NCBI GenBank assembly: GCA_004519485.1
Contig: CP038131.1
Coordinates: 1,313,001 to 1,377,000 of the forward strand
DNA from: Nannochloropsis oceanica
Lineage: Eukaryota > Sar > Eustigmatophyceae > Eustigmatales > Monodopsidaceae
DNA length: 64,000 nucleotides
Direction: 5' to 3'
The notes under the pieces are model-generated. The model saw nothing but the letters and a program-made list of their open reading frames with translations. It had not been told where the DNA came from and searched no databases. The position numbers and the translations under genes were made by a program. Shown here one piece after another: positions 32,519-42,877 of this stretch. Numbering within the stretch: the stretch's first letter is position 1; every line of letters begins with the position of its first letter.

Positions 32519-35417
32519 CTACATCCAGTGTGGACATCGATTTTCCGGCGCGGCAGTGGTGTCCCAGAAGTCAAGTGTAAATTGGCATCTGTCCTCCTTA
32601 TCCCCCACCACAGGCGCGGTGAAACACAGATAGCTGCATACGTGCGAGGCCACGGGGCTGTACCTGGCGGAATAAGGAGGGAGGGAAGAATGAAGGGAAG
32701 GAGGGAGGATGAGGGGCATATATCTCTTCAGCGTTAGGCGCGGCGAAGATCAAATAGCGACATCCACTCTCTCCTTCCCTCCCTCCCCTCCCTCCCTCCT
32801 TCCCTCCCTCCCTCGACTCTCTCCTTGCGTTACCTGTAGCTGGAGAGGTCGCTTCGTGTGCGCCAACCTGCGGCGTGTGGACCCAAATCGTCCGCTGTGA
32901 AGGGCACTGCGCCACCCACTGACAAGTATGACAAAAAGAGGGAGTGAGGGAGGGAAGGAAGCGTCAGCATACTGACACCACGACCCAGTCCAGAGGTGGA
33001 AATATCCGTGCAGTTCCTCCGTCCCTCCCTCCCTCCCTCCCTCCCTACATGCGGTGTAGTTGAAACTACCCGTCCTCGGCAGCGGACTGTCGTCGCTCAT
33101 GTCGCCCCCCCCGCCCACCTTAGATTCGAGCAGAGGGCAGGCGGTCAGGTGGCCGCAAGGGACCTAAGGAAGGGAGAGAGGAAGGGAGGTAGGGAGGTAG
33201 GGAAGAGAGTAGGTTGGTGATAAACCCCTTTCTCACCCATGGCTGTTGAATGGAGAAAATAGCTTCCTTTTTTCCCTCCTCCGGAAAGCTTCCTGTGCTC
33301 TCTTCGTGCGTATGATCCTCCCTCCCTCCCTCCCTCCCTCCCTCCCTACCTGGCTGATCCAGTCCCCGATGTAGTAGGCCTTACCCACCCCGCCAACGCC
33401 CGTAAAGGTCACCTGCGAGGAAAAAAGGCGCGAAATGAGAGGCCAGAATCACTCAGACATGGAAGCATTCTCCTCTTCTTCCTCCCTCCCCTCCTCCTCC
33501 CTCCCTTCCTCCCCCCCTCCTTACATGTCGGTTGTTCACCGCCTTGTCAAACCTCCTCCCAACGGCCGCATTCCCTACATTAGGCGCTCCGAATGTCACC
33601 AGATCCACCTGCACCTCAGGGAAATGCTCGGCGATATATAAGGCCACCATCGCCCCCACCGAACCCCCGAGCGAGTGCCCAGAGATAAGGACTCTCTGCA
33701 GCGCTCCTCCCTTCCGCCTGCCCCCCTCCTTGTCCTCCTTCTCGTCCTCCTCCTCTCCCCTGGGTCGTTTTCGCAGACTTTTCCCACTGCTGTTTGACCC
33801 TACCAGCCACCCTACCTCCTCCTTTAAGGGACGCGCCAACCGAGAGAAAGCATCGAAAAACCCGCCGTGGACCCGCCCTTCCTCCCTCCCTTCCTCACCC
33901 TCCAAAGGGAAAAAACGCGCGAATTCTTCCGCCGCTGCGTAATCGTATTGAAAGTCGAGATTCCACTCATTCGCGTAGACGGTGCCGCGAATGAGAACGA
34001 GAAGCGTGGCTGGAAAGGGGGGGAGGGAGGGAGAGAGGGAGGGACAGGAGGTCCGAAGCTGAGTACTCGGTGGAAAAAAAGCGAGAGATCCTGCACTCCC
34101 AATTCCTCCGTCTTACCTCCCTCCTCCTCCCCCTTCGTCTCATTCCTCACGAAGCTCATGACCAATGGCGCCTGCCAATGCGACGAGCCTGGCTCAGCTT
34201 TTGCCGCGGTCGATGTCACCTTCTCCCCTGCACCTTCCTCCTTCCTTTCCTCGCTCCCTCCCTCCTCGTCATCCAGGTAGTACAGGCGTTGCTCGCCCCA
34301 AACCTCCGGCAGGCCCATTGGATACTGGCCCACCCCTCCCTCCTTCCCTCCCTCCTTCCACAGGGATATGACGGCGTAAAAATTGAGGAGGGAGCGATAG
34401 AGGAAGTAGTAGGTGCCTCGCTCGTGGTCGGAGATATTTTGGGGGATGGTGGGAGGGAGGGGGCGAAGGTCCTGCAACGGCTCCGGGAAGAGACCTTGCG
34501 GGTCGACAGGGCGTTTGGCGGCGCTGCCTCGTCCAAGCTGGGGGGGCATGGATTTCGTGACTGGTGGAGGATAGGGAGGGAGAGTGGAAGAGAGGGATGG
34601 ATGGAGGGAGGGAGGGATGGAGGAAGGGAGGGAAGTGAGGAAAGAGAGTACTTGGATGCCTCCGAGTGTTCGAGAAGACTATGATCAAGCGAGCGATATG
34701 GTCATTGCAGTTTCGCCACAAACACTTACACTTTCGTCATTCCTAATCCTGTCAAGCTTTATCCCTTGCATTGAATTCCTCCCCTCCCTCCTCCCCTTCT
34801 CGTTACGAGGACTTACTCGCGACCCAGGAAGCGCCTGAGGCACACAACACTCCCTCGGCGTCCATACTTCTCTGCATGGGGCAGGATGGATATTCGTTCC
34901 CTTGTGGTGCCTATTTAAGAAAGTAGCATAAGTCCTCTGTGCGTGGTGAACATCATGAATGACCTATACCATCCCTCGATCACTCCCTCCCGCCTTCCCT
35001 TCCCCATCTCTTGTTTCTTACCACTCCATGCTCATGCACATACGCCCCATAGTCGATCCTATCCTGGTCAAGTTTAGAGTATGTCGGAGAAGGGGTGGGT
35101 ACGGCCGTCACGCTCCCTGTAGACGCAGGAGAGGAGGAAGCGGTTGTGGTGGAAGTGGGCCAGCTCCAGCGTTCGGGCCACAACGAAGAAGACCATGATG
35201 ACCAGGAAGAAGAAGAAGTAGGCCCCGTCGCGAAGGTAATGGAAGGATCATCGAAAGTATGCCTTCTTATTCTCCTTGTCATATTCGTGATTGTGGTGGC
35301 GGGGGCAGGGGAAGCGGCAGCGGCGCCGAGGATGCAGACCCATATGATGCTGGTGCTCTGGGAGGCGCCTAGTGCTCGCCGTCGTTTGTGTTTGTGCGAA
35401 GCCAGTGATGGTGGCAT
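32519..35417 (-). CDS. class 3 (alpha/beta-hydrolase) lipase, membrane-anchored or secreted
   Basis: Nine exons keep phase: 35417-35022, 34910-34817, 34678-34652, 34560-34117, 34009-33525, 33412-33350, 33163-33049, 32918-32834 and 32663-32519 (617 residues). A hydrophobic signal or anchor (SIIWVCILGAAAASPAPA) lies near 24-42, followed by a Ser/Thr/Pro-rich stretch. The lipase domain shows LLVLIRGTVYANEWNLDFQY, HGGFFDAFSRL, the nucleophile elbow GHSLGGSVGAM (Ser near 433), VDLVTFGAPNVGN and GDWISQVPCGHL with the likely catalytic Asp. These are lipase_3 (triacylglycerol or galactolipid lipase) motifs. The C-terminus is Cys-bearing (SYLCF, EDRCQF, ENRCPHW). Exon 3 is only 27 nt. Its use and the 5' exons rest on phase and splice sites and are less certain than the domain. 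Confidence 0.8.
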
Positions 35418-35939
35418 CTGGGTTATATTGTGTGCCAAAGCCTACTTGTGTGATAATCATGACGAAGTCTATGCGTGAGAGGGACAAAGATGACCGCGAG
35501 AAGCTTAGGGACACAGACAGAGGGTTGGTTGGTGTCATTTCCGTTATCCGCTTTACTGGTTGAAGCAAAGCAGTTTGAAAAAGCTCCATAAATAAGCTGC
35601 AAACAATGAGATGTGGCCCTGGTAGCACGATTGGTTTTCATGCACGCACAGAGGACCTGCTTGTAGTGTGTATGGTCGCGACACATTTTGTGCGTTGGGA
35701 AAATAAACACTTTGTTCGCAGACTCCATAAAATATGCCCATCGATTTCATTGTCCTTTGCATCTTTCTTCTTTTTCCATTCAGTTTCCTTGTCACGCTCC
35801 TGCACATTCATCATCTTTTAAAATGAGGATCAATTTCTCCATCCTACCTGTCCATTTCCCTGCTATCTGCGATCCCCTCTCTTTCTTTGGTATGAACAAG
35901 TCTATCGGACGCTATCTCATTCTCTCTTTCCTTCCCACT
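35418..35939. other. intergenic between tandem genes
   Basis: About 520 bp lie between the K+ channel 3' end and the lipase start on the same strand. They contain the channel's 3' UTR and the lipase promoter. No motif was recognised. Confidence 0.5.
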
Positions 35940-38463
35940 CTACACAGATTGCGTTCCGTCCCGCATCGGTTGTCTTTCATATTCCTGCAAGCGTTCCAGT
36001 AAGTGCTTGGCAACAAATTCCTCCCACATCGTCTCGAAAAGCGGGGTTGCCTGCTTCATTTGTTCGTGAATAAACTCCCGCATTTCCATTAATTTCCGCA
36101 CGTGTTTCCTCTTCCACTTCGCTTCTGCAGCACTCACAGCGGTAGGGCGCTCGTTCGCCTTTTGCTTCTCGATCTCCTCTTTTCTTAGTTGCTCTTCGAC
36201 GGCCTTCTCGTCTTCATCCTTGTCGTAAGCGATGTTAAACTGTTTGACCACGATGGCGATGGGCAACGAGAGGAATACGATGCCGCAGTAGGCCGAAGCT
36301 GCAGCCACGAATTGTCCTGGGCCCGAAGTAGGATAGAGATCACCGTATCCGACGGTAGTAGCAGTGACAATAACCCAATAAGCTGACACAGGGACAGACG
36401 TGAAAGGGGTGACTTCTTCGCCTCCCTCTAAGGCCGGGCGATAAAACGCGCCCTCAGGGTGTTCGGGCGTGACCCGGTAGACGCCGCCTTCGAAATAAAA
36501 CACCAACGCACCCATCACAAAGCAAAGAACAAGCGTAAAGAGAGTCAGCAGTATCAGCGATGGACCTGAGTTCTTGAGTGTGTTCCACACTAGTTCGCCC
36601 CCGGACGAATACCGGCTTAGTTTCAGCACTCGCAATACCCTGATTGTTTCGTGTGATATCCAATATATCCATTAGTGGTGTCTGAATAATCCTTCCTTTC
36701 TTTAATTCATTTGTCTCTTCTCGTATTCGCTCCCCTAATTCACCCCAATTTCATCACAGAAAGTAGACATTTATTCCTTGCTCCGTCTCCCCTTCCTCCC
36801 TTCCCTCCCTCCCTCCCTCGCTCCTTACCGCGTAATCCGGAGGAGTCGCCAGTGGACCACGTCTACCGACGAGATGAAGTATGTGAGGAAGAAGGGGAGG
36901 ATGACGAGCAGGTCGATGACTTGGTGCGAGTGCATCAAGTAGTGAAAAGTCTTGCTTGCCGCGGAGGGTTGAGGCTTTCCCCGCTGAACAAGTAAACGAG
37001 GAAGGGAGAGAGGGAGATTTTCAGATGTGGTGAGCAGCAGGTCAATAATTCAGTCTTAGGCATGCCTCGAGATAATGGGGTGGTCGTGGTTTCCCCACTC
37101 CGCAGTAAGTAGTGTGGGGAAAGAGAAAAGGAGGGAGGGAGGGGTGTTGAAGAATCCAATGAGATAAAGAGAGAGGGCCAGCAGGAGGGTGATGGACGTA
37201 CCGTAGTGTCCTCGTTGATACGGCGGCCATCCCAGTAAATGAGGCGCTGAGGGACGGCGTGGACGGTGCACACTCGAAGGAGGTAGTCGAATATGAAAAG
37301 GCAGAGGGTTATCGTCTCGGTCTTGTCAAGGTAGGGGAGAGGCTCCGGGAAGCAAATTACTTGGTCGCAGACCGCACCTGGAGCACCCGGGACACAAATA
37401 GGGTGTTTGCAGTTGTGCGGGATGTAAGTGAACTCGGGCATGGTGGAGAGGACGAAAGCGATGCAGGAGATGGCCGTGGCTGCGCACATGACGAACCCAT
37501 AGAGCCAGGCCTGATAAGAGGGACAGGAAAGACGGGACGAGGTGAGGCAAATCAGGTAAATTGTCCGGGAGGACAAACAGTCCCAACAATCCCGCTTCTC
37601 GCTTCCACTTCCTCCCCCTGACACGCACATAGAACGAGTAATACATGTGGTCTGAGGTCATGAAGATGATCGTGCGGTAGGAATGCTCCGCGCGCCAGTC
37701 GGCCAGGTCCTCCTGCGAAAAAAGAAAAAAAGAAAGGAGGAAGAGGAAAGCGTAAAACATTTCTGTTGTCAGTTTTAATTCACTCATATTTTATCGACGC
37801 GTATGTTTACTTCTATTTCAAAGGCTTGGTCTCCAATCCCCCCTTCCCCCCTTTTCCCCTTCCACTTTCCCTTCCTATCTCCTTCCCTACGTACCGGTGT
37901 CAAAACTCGTGACAGTGATCGTGTCATCTGCTGCACAAAGCTCGGTCGTCGTTTTCTAACCCCATTGCCCACCTCGCCTTGTTGCCCTCCCTCCTCGCCT
38001 TCGGCGGGCAGCCGCACATGCTTCTCGCTGTGCTTCCCGCCGGACAATGCACCCAGCTTTGATGTGCCGTTTAAAATATGGACGAAATGAGTAAATGGGG
38101 GGGAGGAAAGTATGATGCCATGGCTTACACTTCTCATTTTAACACAGGCAGATTAAGACACACAGGGAGCACGTGGATGTAACGGTGGCGGTCATTTTCA
38201 TCTATACTGCGCATTTCCAACTGTCGCCCTCTTACTCTCCATGCTCACCTCTGCACGCTCTTCTTCATCATCCCGCACACTGCCGGGGGGGGAACGCTGC
38301 GATGACACCCCGCCGATGTAGGAAGAGGTGGCCGCGTGCAGGATTAGGCTAATAAAGTGGAGGGGGGGATAGGAGAGGCTCACATAATGGTGGGGACAAA
38401 ACAAAGAAGCAGAAAGAGAACTTACGGGTGTTTTTCTCTAGGATCCCCAAGCGTGGCGTACAT
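35940..38463 (-). CDS. voltage-gated potassium channel (six TM, Kv-like)
   Basis: Seven exons keep phase: 38463-38426, 38348-38249, 38056-37895, 37712-37629, 37510-37202, 36983-36829 and 36639-35940 (515 residues). Six helices can be read: S1 AWLYGFVMCAATAISCIAF, S2 ITLCLFIFDYLLRV, S3 VIDLLVILPFFLTYFISSV, S4 WRLLRITRVLRVLKLSRYSS with Arg/Lys at roughly every third position, S5 LILLTLFTLVLCFVMGALVF, and S6 after the filter. The pore helix and filter (YWVIVTATTVGYGDLYP, TVGYGD near 378-383) define a K+-selective channel. The N-terminal 128 residues are polar with no recognised T1 domain. The C-terminus is a charged helix without a cyclic-nucleotide domain. It should conduct K+ across plasma or organelle membrane on depolarisation. 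The short first exons are chosen by phase. Confidence 0.88.
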
Positions 38464-40267
38464 TCCTACTATTAGTTGGTTGTGTGAGGTAAGGGTAATT
38501 GTGGGTCGGTTAATTAATTAACAACACTTGATCTTGATCTTGACCTTGTCGAATTTGGTCTCGGAGAAGTGGGGCTGGCGGCATGATTGCTCAAGAGGAT
38601 TTCGGTTGACGCAGGACAGGAAGCGGCGACATAAAAAAAGCGTATAATGCGTATGTTTTCTTGGAGGTAGTTGCCCGCGGTGCTTTTTCCATTTGGCTCT
38701 CTTATACTGCTCAATCAAATGACCGCGCTCTCAGCTGCTTCACTTCGCCTGCCAGGGTGTTCTCTGCTACGTCACACATGTGTGTGTGTGTGTGTACGCG
38801 CGCGCATTTAAAGCAGGCTTTGATGCTCATTAGCTCTCTTCAATACCCCATTTTGTCCTTTAATATGTCTAGTTTGACCAGTCGGGCATATTCGGATGTG
38901 AACACATGTATTCATTCTAGCGTACTGTCCCCATCATATGCTTTTAGATTGTAAAGATTTCCTACACTCTTTCTATATATCGACGACGACGAATTTTAGT
39001 GATAATTCCCTTAATATGAGTACTTCATCTCCTCCTCCCTTGGATGACTTTGTCGGCCCGTGGATATCCTAGGTAATCACAGCAAAAGACAACCACCCTT
39101 ACCCTTGGCGCTCTTTGTCGAATTATCACTTCTGTTGCTGCTGCAGCAGCAGCTGCTTCTGCTGATGTAGATGACGATGTTCCTATTGCTTTTGCTTTAT
39201 TTATCGTGATGGTGGTGAATACCTTTATATTGCTGCTGCCGCAGGTGCTGCTCCTGCTGCTCCTGCTATCGCTTTTGCGTCTCGGTGGCCTCTGTCGTCG
39301 TTCCAGAAGTGGTCTGGTGGGTGTGTGGTTGAAGAGAATCGTGAGCTTTTTCATTCACCCCCTTCGCAAATTTGTCAAGACATTGCACACTCAATTTTAC
39401 ACATCTACGACTGCACATCTTCCGAACACATACAAGCCCAACCCCGAACCCTCCTCTCCTTTCTATCCTCCCACCTCATTCGGACCTCGACAGTCCATCT
39501 CTTATTGCTTACACTCCCGTCGTAACGATATGATACAACTTATATTTATCATTCCTGATGCTGATGTTGGACATTTTCCCCCTCCCTTCTTTTCCCTCCT
39601 CCCTCCATCGTAGCGTCTGAACCAAGTGTGGGTGAGCATGTAGTTGATATCTTCCCTCCCTTGTCCCTTCCATCATTTCCTTTGTTCCCCTTTTTTCCCT
39701 TTCTCCTTATTTAACATTTTCAATTACTTTCCGTTCCTGGCATCCTTCGTTTCTGACGGCAGGGTCAGTCATCCTCGTAGTGTTGCGTGTGTGGTGTGTG
39801 TTTGCGGTAGGATGAGAGAGCCTCGCCATAGCACGAGCATCGAGGGTTAAGGGCTTACCACCCACTGCTACTATTTGAGGCCAAATATTTCCTTCTGCCG
39901 AGTATGTCGAAGTGGCGGGGTTCCCACCGCTGGGAGTTTTGGGGTTGAGTGATAGAGGTCGTCTTGGGGTGGTATAATCTGTACGGGTTTGAGGTAGACA
40001 TTTTGGATAACATCGTTGCTGCTGGGCTGGGGTTTGGTGCGGATGCGAGGGCCAGCAAATGGTGCATTTGACTAGGTTCGGTGGGTTTCCTGGGAGGGGC
40101 AGGATGGCGGTGTGGATTTTTGATCATTGTCAGGGTTTACATTACACCCACGGGGCGTGTCCACTTCCGAGCGACGCCATGCTTCAACTCTCTCGCATTC
40201 CCCTCATCGCTTGCAACACCTCTAACGCTATCCGCTTACTATACACGCTACTAACACAGAGACGAGC
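38464..40267. other. divergent intergenic region
   Basis: The region lies between the starts of the K+ channel (-) and the RNA methyltransferase (+). It holds a GT/GC microsatellite near 38779-38806 and CTG/CAG runs near 39133-39160 and 39228-39260 that can fold on themselves. No gene was supported. Confidence 0.5.
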
Positions 40268-41917
40268 ATGGAATCAGCCCTAACAATGCAAATACCACCG
40301 CTTGGGCGACGCCTTCCGGCCGTGGTGCACGATTTTGCCAGCTATCTGCCACCCATCGACGCGGCGCTTGACAGCCGCATGGTCCAGCATTATGGCCTTG
40401 AGGAATGGAGTCGCATGCGCCGAGCACTCGTCACGCCCCCCTCGCATACGTGCCTCCGCGTCAATACCCTGAAGGCTGAGGCAAAAGGGGTGCTAAAGGA
40501 GGTGGATGCATGGATTGACGATTACTACCGCGAGCGTTTTTCCAGCACCAACAACGACGACGCCCAGACTGAGGCCGAAGTCCGTTCACCGCCACCACCG
40601 CCACGGCCCTATTTGCACCCCATGCCTCCGCTTTCATTCGATACCATTATTATCCCCTCCCTCCCTCCACAAACCTCGCACTCCTTTCCACTCCTTTCCT
40701 CGTCCTCCTCGTCCTCCACTTCCCATCCCAAGCCCTTCACAGTGGTCGTCGACCGCCTGTGTGGCGAAGCCGTCTTGCGTGGCGCCGATGTATTTGTCCG
40801 CGGAGCCTGGAGCGCCAGCCCCGGGATCCATCCGGGATGCCGAGTCCTCCTGCTGATGGACCTACACCGCCAATCCCAACGGGGTTGTCTCTACAGCGAC
40901 TACGAAGGAGAAGCCCTCTTAATCGGACAAGGCACCGCCGTCGTCTCCCGGACCGAACTTTTCACAGCCACCAAAGGCCTGGGCATCCGTGTCACCCATC
41001 GCGTGGGTTTTCAAGCACCCCCTTTCAACGGCCTACTGCCCGGCGTCATCTTTCCCCAAAACCTCCCATCGCTCCTCGTCGGCCACGTCCTCTCCCCGTC
41101 AGCTGGAAGCAGCGTCATCGACCTCTGTGCCTGTCCCGGGGGCAAAGCCACCCATCTTGTCAGCCTCATGCGAGGAAAAGGCCTGGTTGTCGCCTGTGAT
41201 CGGAGCCGGAAAAAAGTCAAGGAGCTCAAGGCTTTAAGTGAGGTGATGGGCATGTCCTCTTGCCTCTGCCCCCTCGTCCTTGACTCCACCCACGCCGTCC
41301 TCCCCAAAACCCTCCGCCGTGCCCGAACCCTTCCTTCCTCCCAACCGCCTGCTCTCGTCGCCGCTACGCCCCGCGACAAAGATGACCTCCATGCCGTGGA
41401 AGGTTTTTACCCCGAGACGTTCGACCACGTTTTGCTAGACCCTCCTTGCTCGGCGCTTGGCCTTCGTCCTCGCCTTTCCGTCCCCACCACCGCCTCCGAT
41501 CTGGACGCCTTTGTCTTATTCCAACAGCAATTTTGGTGGTCGGCGGTGTTTCTGCTTAAGGTAGGTGGAAGCATGACGTATTCCACATGTACCATAAACC
41601 CGGCGGAGAACGAGGGCATGGTCAGGTTCGCCTTAGACACTTACCCCTGCATGAGGCTGGTGCCGGCCGAGCCCCGCTTGGGGAAGGCGGGCAGTAAGGG
41701 GGTGGAGGGAGAGGGACTGACAGAGGGGGAGAGAGGGATGGTGCAGGTGTTTTTGCCGGGGGAGGGAAGGAGGGAGGGCGAGGACAGGTTAGATATGAGT
41801 GGATTTTTTGTGGCCAAATTTGAGAAAGTGAAGAGCGTGTTTGAGGAAGAGGAGGGGAAAGAAGAAAAAGAGGAAGAGCGGGAAAATATGGGGGAAGGAG
41901 AGCAAGGTAAAAGGTAA
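40268..41917 (+). CDS. NSUN6-like RNA (cytosine-5) methyltransferase with PUA domain
   Basis: One intronless frame of 549 residues from an ATG at 40268. The N-terminal part has CLRVNTLKAEAKGV, a typical NSUN N-domain strand. A PUA-like segment follows (VVVDRLCGEAVLRGADVFVRG, GIHPGCRVLLLMDL), inserted in the way known for NSUN6. The catalytic domain has the SAM loop DLCACPGGKATH near 284-295, VACDRSRKKVKELK, motif IV LLDPPCSALGLRP near 388-400 with its Cys, and motif VI YSTCTINPAENEGM near 437-450 with the second Cys. NSUN6 methylates C72 of tRNA-Cys and tRNA-Thr and some mRNAs. A Ser/Pro-rich insert near 90-155 and an acidic Glu/Lys tail are extra. The absence of introns contrasts with the genes to the right. 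Confidence 0.88.
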   Translation: MESALTMQIPPLGRRLPAVVHDFASYLPPIDAALDSRMVQHYGLEEWSRMRRALVTPPSHTCLRVNTLKAEAKGVLKEVDAWIDDYYRERFSSTNNDDAQTEAEVRSPPPPPRPYLHPMPPLSFDTIIIPSLPPQTSHSFPLLSSSSSSSTSHPKPFTVVVDRLCGEAVLRGADVFVRGAWSASPGIHPGCRVLLLMDLHRQSQRGCLYSDYEGEALLIGQGTAVVSRTELFTATKGLGIRVTHRVGFQAPPFNGLLPGVIFPQNLPSLLVGHVLSPSAGSSVIDLCACPGGKATHLVSLMRGKGLVVACDRSRKKVKELKALSEVMGMSSCLCPLVLDSTHAVLPKTLRRARTLPSSQPPALVAATPRDKDDLHAVEGFYPETFDHVLLDPPCSALGLRPRLSVPTTASDLDAFVLFQQQFWWSAVFLLKVGGSMTYSTCTINPAENEGMVRFALDTYPCMRLVPAEPRLGKAGSKGVEGEGLTEGERGMVQVFLPGEGRREGEDRLDMSGFFVAKFEKVKSVFEEEEGKEEKEEERENMGEGEQGKR

Positions 41918-42877
41918 AACAAATACGTCGGAGAAGATCGGAAAGCGTATCACAAGGCGGGGCAGGAATCCCAAGCACGGGTGGACCATGGCGGCTTTGT
42001 CACGCATCTTGTGGGTGTCCCTTCTTTCCTTCGCCCGACCATCTTCGATCTGTATCTTTTGCCATTCATTGATAGTATGAAGGCGCTGGCAGCTGCAGAT
42101 GTAACCACTACTCTTGAATCATTCCCCTGTACAAGATTACCATTCACTCTAAGCCCTTTCCCCTTCTTCCTCTCTTTCTGCCCCTCATCCCTCTCTACCC
42201 TTCTCTTCCTCTGTTCTCTTCCCTTGCTGTGGTCTGAGGGTAGTCGGACTTGTGCTCCCATTCCTCATGTCTCTTTTTCTCTCCCTTCATTTGTGGCTGA
42301 GTCTTATTATAGTCACATTTCTTTCACCTTATTCCTTCCCTTCCACATACGCCTTCCATCTCCTAACTTCTTCGTCTGTCTCCCCATTCTTCGTTTGCCC
42401 TTCTCCTGTTTACATGCATGCTTCATTACAACGACTTTTTGGCTCCTACTACCTTTATCGGACTCTTTCGCTCCTTTCGTACGACGGCCGTACCACTCCG
42501 GGAGTTAGCGACATCCGCTTCCCACACACCGCCCTACAAACACCCACGCAATCTCCTCCTTCGCTTCTTCTTCATTCTCTCTTAAACTTGTTTCTATACA
42601 CGATATGATTAAATCCTAATGACCCACTCCTCCTTTCTTTCTTTCTTTCTTCCCTCCCCTCTTCTCTACGCACCCTCGCTCACTTACAAGCCTCACGAGC
42701 AAGCGTCCTTATCTTCTCTTTTTCCTTCCCATGCACATGCATACATTATATATGCACACGCATACATTATAGATGTTAAAAAACACGACGGCCACAAAAC
42801 AAATAACTACACCAATTCTTCTCTCTCTTCCTCCCCCCTATCCTCTCATCCATCCGTTCCCCCTAACGGGAGGGGCT
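41918..42877. other. intergenic between convergent genes
   Basis: Pyrimidine-rich sequence lies between the methyltransferase and the EDR2-like gene 3' ends, with a small ACATGCATACATTATA-type duplication near 42733-42775. No gene was recognised. Confidence 0.5.

Noticed and set aside
35040-35230. A minus-strand stretch reading like a membrane helix (FFFFLVIMVFFVVARTLEL)
   Set aside because: It is blocked by a stop upstream with no usable acceptor, while the overlapping lipase exon frame is open, ends at a good donor and keeps phase with the next exon.
35095-35478. A plus-strand 127-residue frame with a hydrophobic segment
   Set aside because: It is antisense to the lipase first exon and has no motif or promoter support.
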